The notes under the pieces: model-generated
The model's database searches: none
Told to the model about the DNA's origin: nothing
What the model saw: only the letters and a program-made list of their open reading frames with translations
NCBI GenBank assembly: GCA_903958285.1
Contig: CAJBSR010000176.1
Location: 1-8,140 of the forward strand
Length of the DNA: 8,140 bases
Direction: 5' to 3'
From: an uncultured Sphingomonadales bacterium
Lineage (GTDB): Bacteria; Pseudomonadota; Alphaproteobacteria; Sphingomonadales; Sphingomonadaceae
Shown: positions 1-4,863 of the stretch, one piece after another
How positions within the stretch are numbered: position 1 is the stretch's first letter
How the letters are laid out: each line of letters begins with the position of its first letter
Position numbers and translations under genes: made by a program

Positions 1-37
1 AGAGTGACTGGAGTTCAGACGTGTGCTCTTCCGATCT
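1..37. other. Illumina sequencing adapter left at the contig end
   Basis: Positions 4-37 match the 34-base Illumina TruSeq read-2 adapter, ending in the familiar GCTCTTCCGATCT. Positions 1-3 are probably the end of the sample index. This is library sequence, not genome, so biological sequence starts at 38. The open frame running through it (GTG at 23) is therefore an artefact, and nothing can be said about what lies upstream of the first gene. The match is to a sequence I know well. Confidence 0.97.
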
Positions 38-712
38 ATGATCCGCCCCATGCGCCTGTCCCGTTTCGTGCCCCTCGTTTTCGCAGCCGCATCTTTTGCT
101 GCTGTTCCCGCATCTGCCCAGGTTTTCTACAAGCCACCGGCCTTTGCGGCGAAGCCCGTTCTGGCGCTGGAACCAGGCTTTGACCCCGCCATGCCCGGTG
201 CAACACCGGCCGAACAAAAGGCGGTGCTGACCTGGAGCCTGCGTCAGGCCCTGCTGCTTGGGGCGCTTCAGTGCCACACCCAATATCCCACGCTCTTGGC
301 GACCGGCAATTACAACGCCCTCCTCACCAACCACGGAGAGGAACTGACCAAGGCTTTCAACACGATCAGCGGCTATTTTAAGCGCACCAGAAAAGCGCCC
401 AAGGCCGCACAAGCGGCGCTGGACGCCTTTGCGACCAAAATGACGACGAGTTATTCCACAGTGCGTGGCCAGCTTGGCTTTTGCCACACGGCCGGCTGGG
501 TTGGCAGGCGCGCGCTGTTCACACCGCGCGGTCAGCTCGCCACCTTGGCGACCGAGCATCTGGGGGAACTGCGTGAAGCGCTGAAGCCCTCCATTGAGCA
601 GCAATTCCGTGGGGCAAGTATCGGCTCTTGGCTCTACACCCGGCGCTTCCCCTCTTTTGATGCGAAATGCTGGGACCGCAAGAATCAGTATAATCTGAAG
701 AAGTGCAGCTGA
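38..712 (+). CDS. Secreted protein of unknown function, 5' context lost
   Basis: I do not recognise a named family. From the ATG at 38 the protein has 224 residues. It begins with a signal peptide: basic MIRPMRLSRF, a hydrophobic stretch VPLVFAAASFAA, then VPASAQ with a signal peptidase I-type ASA-Q site. The exported part is mostly helical in appearance and has four cysteines (in LQCHTQ, GFCHTA, DAKCWD and the C-terminal KKCS), which could form two disulfides in the periplasm. A second ATG at 50 (MRLSRF) is an equally good start. The choice cannot be settled because adapter sequence replaces everything before 38, so a longer N-terminus is not excluded. The 3' end overlaps the next gene by 10 bases, suggesting shared transcription and coupled translation. 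Confidence 0.75.
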   Translation: MIRPMRLSRFVPLVFAAASFAAVPASAQVFYKPPAFAAKPVLALEPGFDPAMPGATPAEQKAVLTWSLRQALLLGALQCHTQYPTLLATGNYNALLTNHGEELTKAFNTISGYFKRTRKAPKAAQAALDAFATKMTTSYSTVRGQLGFCHTAGWVGRRALFTPRGQLATLATEHLGELREALKPSIEQQFRGASIGSWLYTRRFPSFDAKCWDRKNQYNLKKCS

Positions 713-1587
713 TCCCTCCCCATCGGTTTACCCGCTTCGTTGCCATTGATTGGTCTGGGCAGGCTGTCGCCCGGCCCAAGGGGCTGGCGCTCGCCATTGC
801 AGGGCCGGGGACGGACGCGCCCGAATTGCACACGCGCGACCGGGGCTGGTCCCGCGCAGACATTCTGGATTGGATCGCCGATCTTGCTGCGCGAAAGGTC
901 CCGGCCCTCATCGGGATAGACCTTTCTCCCGCGCTCCCCTTCATTGATGCAGGGGCCTATTTCCCCGGTTGGGCGGATACGCCCGGGGATGCCACCGCGC
1001 TCTGGCAGCTTGTGGAACACCTTTGTGCCGAGGATCAGCATATGTCTGGAAACGGCGTCGTGCGGCATCCAGAGGCGAAGCGGCATTTTCGCCTTCACGG
1101 GGATTGCGGTGATCTTTTCCCCGGCGGGCTGGGCCGGATGCGCGTGTGTGAGCATGCCCAGCGGGAGATGGGCCTTTCCCCGACGAGCTGCTTCAACCTT
1201 GTCGGTGCCTCCCAAGTCGGGAAATCCAGCCTGACGGGCATGCGGGTCCTCCACCGCTTGCGCGGGCGCGTGCCGGTTTGGCCGTTTGATCCTGTGCCGG
1301 AAGACGGCCCACTCATCGTTGAAATCTACACCACCATCGCTGCCCGCGCGGCCGGCGTGCGCAAAGGGCTCAGCAAGATCCGCGATGCCGCCACTCTGGA
1401 TGCCGCGTTGGACGGCCTTGCATCCCGCCCTCATGCGCCACTCGCACGCTATGATGACCACGCCACCGACGCCATCATCACCGCCGCCTGGCTGCGCAAT
1501 GCCCATCTCACCCCCGATCTGTGGCAACCTTCTGCCCTTACCCCAAAAATTGCACGCACCGAGGGCTGGACCTTCGGCTGCATTTGA
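703..1587 (+). CDS. DUF429-like predicted RNase H-fold protein
   Basis: This 294-residue protein has the acidic motif order of RNase H-fold proteins of the DUF429 type. AIDWSG (Asp16) is on the first strand, IGIDLSPALPF (Asp73) on a later strand, IVEIYT (Glu207) follows, and the C-terminal helix is DDHATDAIITAAWL (Asp251, Asp252, Asp256). Known family members are predicted nucleases, but substrate and role are not established, so nuclease activity here is inference. The GTG start at 703 lies inside the end of the preceding gene (10-base overlap). It has only a weak GAAG-like Shine-Dalgarno sequence, which fits translational coupling. No signal peptide or membrane segment is visible, so it should be cytoplasmic, unlike its secreted partner. 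The stop is 22 bases before the tRNA. Confidence 0.7.
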   Translation: MQLIPPHRFTRFVAIDWSGQAVARPKGLALAIAGPGTDAPELHTRDRGWSRADILDWIADLAARKVPALIGIDLSPALPFIDAGAYFPGWADTPGDATALWQLVEHLCAEDQHMSGNGVVRHPEAKRHFRLHGDCGDLFPGGLGRMRVCEHAQREMGLSPTSCFNLVGASQVGKSSLTGMRVLHRLRGRVPVWPFDPVPEDGPLIVEIYTTIAARAAGVRKGLSKIRDAATLDAALDGLASRPHAPLARYDDHATDAIITAAWLRNAHLTPDLWQPSALTPKIARTEGWTFGCI

Positions 1588-1609
1588 GGCTAGAGGCGCA
1601 AATCCACGG

Positions 1610-1685
<76 letters not shown>

Positions 1686-1692
1686 TGGATTT

Positions 1693-2169
1693 TTAACCGA
1701 ACAGATCTAGCCGAACGCGGATGTCTTTGACTTCCAAGGCTTCAGCTTTTCCAGCAAAATCGACAGTCTCGCCGACTTCCGCATCGAGCATCGCGCGGGC
1801 GAGGGGGGCGGTGAAGGCGACGAGGCCTTGGCTCGCGTCTGCCTCATCATCGCCAACGAGAGTGATGGTGTTCGGCTTACCGTTCAGCGCATAATCGACC
1901 GTGCAGCCAAAGGCGACGCGGGTGCCGTCGGGCTTATCCAACAACTGGGCTGTTGATTGGCGCGTGTTCCAATAGCGCAGTTCGCGCTTGGCGGCCTTGA
2001 TCTCGCTTTCGACAGTGAGGCTGTCGAGGTGGGCGGTCAGGTCCGCGAGCTTGGCCGAAATCTGAGCCAGTCCGCGCGCGGTTACATAATTGGGGCCAGC
2101 AGGGATGGGCAGCTCAAATGTGGGTTCAAGATGCTCGTCATCGCTTTCGCGGCGGAAGGCGACACTCAT
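1693..2169 (-). CDS. GreA/GreB-family elongation factor with short coiled coil
   Basis: The 158-residue protein has the C-terminal FKBP-like domain of Gre factors. TLVGDDEADASQGLVAFTAPLARAMLDAEVGETVDF (about residues 103-138) corresponds to the GreB stretch IVGYDE...SPMARALL..EVGD. An N-terminal lead (residues 1-27, with PIPAGPNYVT) and a helical hairpin (about 31-76) precede it. Gre factors insert the coiled-coil tip into the RNA polymerase secondary channel to rescue backtracked complexes. Here the hairpin is roughly 20 residues shorter than in E. coli GreB and the acidic tip (GD.SENADY) is absent, so transcript cleavage is doubtful. It may act more like Rnk or other secondary-channel binders. 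The start ATG overlaps the TGA of the orphan hsp70 tail (ATGA at 2166-2169), and the Shine-Dalgarno AAGGA (2176-2180) lies inside that tail. Confidence 0.88.
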   Translation of the reverse strand: MSVAFRRESDDEHLEPTFELPIPAGPNYVTARGLAQISAKLADLTAHLDSLTVESEIKAAKRELRYWNTRQSTAQLLDKPDGTRVAFGCTVDYALNGKPNTITLVGDDEADASQGLVAFTAPLARAMLDAEVGETVDFAGKAEALEVKDIRVRLDLFG

Positions 2170-2250
2170 GACTGTTCCTTATCAGGCGGGCTCCAGCTTT
2201 CAATGTCGGGTGTTTGGCCGATGAGTGCAAGGCCATGCGCAGTTGAAGTG
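2166..2250 (-). pseudogene. Orphan 3' tail of an Hsp70-like gene fused to the gre start
   Basis: Read on the minus strand in frame, this segment encodes TSTAHGLALIGQTPDIES, then WSPPDKEQS and a stop. The intact Hsp70-like protein has TSIAHGLALIGQAPDIES then WSPREEESQ at residues 414-440. Of the five base differences in the best 65 bases, three are silent third-position changes and two change residues (I/T and A/T). The TGA stop overlaps the gre ATG, and the gre Shine-Dalgarno sequence is contained in it, so I infer this is the ancestral hsp70-gre junction. An in-frame ATG at 2258 would give a 30-residue peptide ending at this stop, but it has no visible ribosome binding site. Homology to the intact gene stops abruptly just beyond 2250. 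Confidence 0.82.
2182..2250. repeat. Direct repeat, copy A (partner 3422-3490)
   Basis: This stretch matches 3422-3490 in the same orientation at a constant offset of 1240 bases. Within 2186-2250 I count 60 of 65 identical bases, including identical runs of 22 (CTCCAGC...GGGTG) and 22 bases (TGGCCGATG...CCATG). A weaker match continues leftward through the gre start region (shared TGACT and TTCCT with a one-base gap), so the duplicated unit may have been about 80 bases. The two copies flank the PEP-CTERM gene. Confidence 0.92.
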
Positions 2251-2252
2251 GG

Positions 2253-2274
2253 CGCCATTGATCATCAATCGGCG
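2253..2274. repeat. Inverted repeat at the inner edge of repeat copy A
   Basis: CGCC-ATTGAT-C-ATCAAT-c-GGCG forms a hairpin or cruciform with ten complementary pairs, one bulged C (2270) and a very small centre. ATTGATCATCAAT by itself is a perfect 13-base palindrome. It begins two to three bases after homology to the hsp70 gene ends, so it marks the junction of inserted and old sequence. No T-run follows on either strand, so it is not a typical intrinsic terminator. It may be a recombination scar or a protein-binding site. Confidence 0.55.
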
Positions 2275-2491
2275 AAATACCGAGAGACGGAAGGGGTTAT
2301 GGCTCGATCTGATCCATCTGCGCCTCCGAATTATACCTAAGAGGTTTTCGGCCATGTCGTCGTAATTGCGACCATCAAACGCTCCAGATTGACAAATATA
2401 ACCATATTGGCTTGAGTAAACGGCATGACGACGAACATATCTTCGAGTCTATTTTTCATCTATCTTTGATTTGGCAAGTTGGGGGTCTCCT
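2275..2491. promoter_or_regulatory. AT-rich divergent intergenic region with promoter-like elements
   Basis: This stretch has visibly lower GC than its surroundings and no convincing gene. On the minus strand it contains a perfect TATAAT (2330-2335), which could drive gre now that gre is cut off from its operon. No good -35 lies at standard distance; the nearest is ACGACA with a 19-base spacer. On the plus strand a perfect TTGACA (2389-2394) has no convincing -10 at 16-18 bases. The plus-strand PEP-CTERM start at 2492 is preceded by GGGGG, a poor Shine-Dalgarno sequence. These are weak, single-motif calls. Confidence 0.35.
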
Positions 2492-3412
2492 ATGAAAAAA
2501 CTCACTCTGTTTGTGTCGCTTGCTTCTGCAAGTTTTCTTCAGTTGCAACCAGCATCTGCGGCCTCGCTGATCCTCTCTCAAGTCGAAGTTGAAGTGTCCC
2601 CGGGTATTTCGAATAGATCGACATCAATGTCCGCCGGAGCGGTGGCAACGACAGTTCTTGGCTCTGGTCAGGGGCAGGTCCAGACTGATTTGGGACTGAA
2701 CAAGGTTTTTCTGAGCGCCACGTCAAACATAGAGAATAGCTATGCGACCTCAATTTGGGCTGAAACCCTGACAGTTTCGGGCTTTGGTCTTGTGACGATA
2801 ACACATAATTTGCAAATTGACGGAACGGCCACGCCATTCAATCCGATTGATTCCGAGGACGTAAATTTCAACTACTACCTAAAGGCGGTGAGCGGAAACA
2901 TCAGCTCCTTTGTGGCAGACTCGCAGGATGCGCTCCGGTTTGAAGACACGTTCTTCCATGCCGGAGGTCGCGATATCTTCGTCGACGGGTTTGACGATAT
3001 ATCGCCGGTTCTAGCATCAGTCTCCCTTTGCCCTCTTACGGACGGCGAGGAAGATGGAGGAACATGTGGAAGCGGAACATTCAATTCAAATATACAGCTT
3101 AGTTTCACTTTGGCAGCGGGTTCGACCTACACGCTGGTTGGCGGTCTCACCATTGAAGACTTGAAGTTTGGAACGCTGGACTTTTTCAACACCGCACGCC
3201 TGACGGGTATTTCGGTCTCTCCTGGTGGTTCGCTTTCCAGCGAAAGTGGGCGGCTGGGATTGAACAATGGTGTGTACGCGTTCGTACCTGTTGGCGGGAA
3301 CGGCGTGCCAGAAACATCGAGCTGGGCAATGTTGTTAGCCGGATTCCTGATTTCCGGGCTGTTTCTGAGAGGCAAGCCCAAGGATTACGGTGAAAGTGCC
3401 GTGGCTCCCTGA
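2492..3412 (+). CDS. PEP-CTERM sorted surface or exopolysaccharide-associated protein
   Basis: The 306-residue protein starts with a signal peptide (MKKLTLFVSLASASFLQLQ, then PASAAS, with ASA-A as the likely cleavage site). It ends with a PEP-CTERM type signal: VPETSSWAMLLAGF, a hydrophobic helix to about FLISGLFL, then a basic RGKPK. Proteins with this signal are exported and processed by an exosortase, usually in organisms that make extracellular polysaccharide. The middle is Gly/Ser/Thr/Asn-rich and beta-like, with no enzyme motif I recognise. Two details are off-type: the fourth signal position is Thr (VPET), and eight residues (YGESAVAP) follow the basic patch. I chose ATG 2492 because the signal peptide begins there, although the frame extends to a TTG at 2471. 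It is less GC-rich than its neighbours and flanked by the 1240-bp-spaced repeats, so it is probably acquired. Its last 28 bases overlap the Hsp70-like gene tail to tail. Confidence 0.85.
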   Translation: MKKLTLFVSLASASFLQLQPASAASLILSQVEVEVSPGISNRSTSMSAGAVATTVLGSGQGQVQTDLGLNKVFLSATSNIENSYATSIWAETLTVSGFGLVTITHNLQIDGTATPFNPIDSEDVNFNYYLKAVSGNISSFVADSQDALRFEDTFFHAGGRDIFVDGFDDISPVLASVSLCPLTDGEEDGGTCGSGTFNSNIQLSFTLAAGSTYTLVGGLTIEDLKFGTLDFFNTARLTGISVSPGGSLSSESGRLGLNNGVYAFVPVGGNGVPETSSWAMLLAGFLISGLFLRGKPKDYGESAVAP

Positions 3413-4728
3413 CTTTCCTCTTCACGCGGGCTCCAGCTTTCAATGTCGGGTGCCTGGCCGATGAGTGCAAGGCCATGTGCAATGGAAGTGAGTTCGCCGC
3501 CGCTGGCGATCCGGCTGGTGCCGAAGCGTTGCTCAAACAGACGCCGCACGGCGGGGATAGAGGACGACCCGCCCGTCAGGAAGACGTGGTCAATCTGGGC
3601 GGCTTCCAGTCCTGCGTTGGCAAGCGCTTCCTCGACCGTTTGGGCGATGCGGGCGAGATCATCGGCGATCCAGCCTTCAAAGTCGGTGCGGCGGACCTCG
3701 GCTTTGATGTTCAGATCATCGCTTTCAAAGTGGAAGGTGCCGCCGTCTGCGCTGGAAAGCATGCGCTTCAACTGGCCGATGGCTTCGTACAACCCGTGGC
3801 CGAGTTCATGTTCGACGACGGCAATCATCCGGCCAATGGCGGCAGGATCGGTGGCCGCGCGCTTCAGTCGGGCCAACTCGTCGAGCGTCTTGCCGTTGCG
3901 CATGAGCGCGAGGCGGGACCAATCACTAAAGCTCGAAAAATGCCCGGCGGGGATTTCGAGCACTTTGTCAAAGGAGCGGTATGTGCCGCCCTTGCCGATC
4001 AGCGGCAGGACGAGTTGGTCCATGATGCGATAGTCGAATCGGTCTCCGGCAATGCCAATGCCAGCGGATCCGAGCGGGACGCAGCGCTTTGCGGCACCGG
4101 GGGCGTCGACGCGGACGACCGAAAAGTCACTGGTGCCGCCGCCAAAGTCCGCCACGAGCAGGGTTGCTGGTTCGGTGAGGCGGGTGGCAAAGCTATAGGC
4201 GGCGCCCAGAGGTTCATAGACGTAGTGGATCGGTCGCCCGAGCAGGGCGAACATCGCGTCATAGCGGGTGCGTGCGAGCTTCGGGTCGGGGCGGGCGCCG
4301 ACATAGCGCACAGGCCGGCCGACCACGATGCGCTCGGGCAGGTCGGTGAGGGCAAGGCCGGCATGCTTGAACAGGTGGTGCAGGAAAATCTGGCCAAGTT
4401 CTTCAAACTTCAGGCGCTTTTCAAACAAATTGGCGTGCTCAAACGATGGATTGGCGGCAATTGACTTGAACGATTGAAGAAAGCGCGAGCCCAAGGGGAA
4501 GTCGAGAAACTCGGCAATCGCCCAAGGCCCCGCCACATGGGAAAGCGCGCCGCGCACGTCGTCATCTTGCCAGAAGCATAACGCGGACCGGAAGATGTCG
4601 GTCGGCCCATCAGGCGCGGCAAAGCGGATGAGGTCCGCGTCCCCTGCGGAACCCGGCCGAGCCATGACCGAATTGGTCGTGCCGAAATCAATGCCGATCG
4701 TGTCTATGGGGGCCGTACCGGCGGACAT
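3385..4728 (-). CDS. Hsp70-like ATPase, YegD type (no substrate-binding domain)
   Basis: The 447-residue protein has the actin/Hsp70 nucleotide-binding fold. Phosphate 1 is IGIDFGTTNS (residues 11-20), VVGRPVRY is at 135-142, YEPLGAA at 171-177, phosphate 2 is VADFGGGTSDFSVV (192-205), and the adenosine motif is VFLTGGSSSIPAVRRLF (382-398). It ends soon after, at AHGLALIG, as E. coli YegD does, and lacks the peptide-binding domain of DnaK. The client and role are unknown; ATP binding is well supported. I chose ATG 4728 because GGGAAG (4735-4740) sits 6 bases upstream and the fold starts at once; the frame is open to 4791. The tail from residue 435 (REEESQGATALSP) differs from the orphan copy near gre and is encoded antisense to the PEP-CTERM gene end, so it was probably acquired when the operon was split. 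It follows the DUF3422 gene by 135 bases. Confidence 0.9.
   Translation of the reverse strand: MSAGTAPIDTIGIDFGTTNSVMARPGSAGDADLIRFAAPDGPTDIFRSALCFWQDDDVRGALSHVAGPWAIAEFLDFPLGSRFLQSFKSIAANPSFEHANLFEKRLKFEELGQIFLHHLFKHAGLALTDLPERIVVGRPVRYVGARPDPKLARTRYDAMFALLGRPIHYVYEPLGAAYSFATRLTEPATLLVADFGGGTSDFSVVRVDAPGAAKRCVPLGSAGIGIAGDRFDYRIMDQLVLPLIGKGGTYRSFDKVLEIPAGHFSSFSDWSRLALMRNGKTLDELARLKRAATDPAAIGRMIAVVEHELGHGLYEAIGQLKRMLSSADGGTFHFESDDLNIKAEVRRTDFEGWIADDLARIAQTVEEALANAGLEAAQIDHVFLTGGSSSIPAVRRLFEQRFGTSRIASGGELTSIAHGLALIGQAPDIESWSPREEESQGATALSP
3422..3490. repeat. Direct repeat, copy B (partner 2182-2250)
   Basis: This is the copy that lies inside the intact Hsp70-like gene (codons for residues 413-435). 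It is in the same reading frame as copy A. Relative to copy A it has lost one base in the region after the TTCCT match, which removes the old stop and extends the protein into the PEP-CTERM gene. A 6-bp inverted repeat, GAAAGT (3392-3397) with ACTTTC (3412-3417), sits just outside it and may act as a weak terminator for the convergent genes. Confidence 0.9.
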
Positions 4729-4791
4729 GTCATTCTTCCCTTTTGCCCGCGGGCGGCTGGCGCCTATGGCAGCGTCGGCAGGGGCATGCAA

Positions 4792-4847
4792 CCGGTGGGG
4801 TGAGGGGTTTCCGCTAGGCTTTGGGTCGGGGACACTATCCCCACCGG
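4792..4847. other. Alternative hairpins in the leader of the Hsp70-like gene
   Basis: CCGGTGGGG (4792-4800) is perfectly complementary to CCCCACCGG (4839-4847) across a 38-base loop. The right arm overlaps a second possible hairpin, GGGGA (4828-4832) with TCCCC (4838-4842), so the two cannot form together. The region lies between the DUF3422 stop and the Hsp70-like start on the minus strand. There is no T-run, so an intrinsic terminator is unlikely. A leader structure affecting the downstream gene or an mRNA processing site is possible, as is chance in a GC-rich spacer. Confidence 0.35.
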
Positions 4848-4863
4848 AGCAGCTGCGCGGCGG

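Noticed and set aside
1204..1227. Walker A-like GASQVGKS in the DUF429-like protein (residues 168-175).
   Set aside because: It fits the GxxxxGKS pattern, but there is no Walker B or other P-loop NTPase context, and the surrounding RNase H-fold motifs explain the protein. Related proteins, as far as I recall, have a similar loop without the GKS.
685..1527. 280-codon minus-strand open frame opposite the DUF429-like gene.
   Set aside because: It is a shadow frame in GC-rich DNA. The plus-strand frame carries recognisable motifs, and the minus-strand product matches no family I know.
2389..2417. Plus-strand promoter for the PEP-CTERM gene built on TTGACA at 2389.
   Set aside because: The -35 is perfect, but no acceptable -10 lies 16-18 bases downstream (TTGAGT is the best), so I did not call it as a promoter.
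2251..3421. Insertion sequence or integron cassette as the vehicle of the PEP-CTERM gene.
   Set aside because: No transposase or integrase gene, no convincing terminal inverted repeats and no attC-like structure were found. The flanking duplication is far longer than a transposition target duplication.
3475..4464. 329-codon plus-strand open frame opposite the Hsp70-like gene.
   Set aside because: The minus strand encodes a clear Hsp70-type ATPase through this whole region, so this is a mirror frame.
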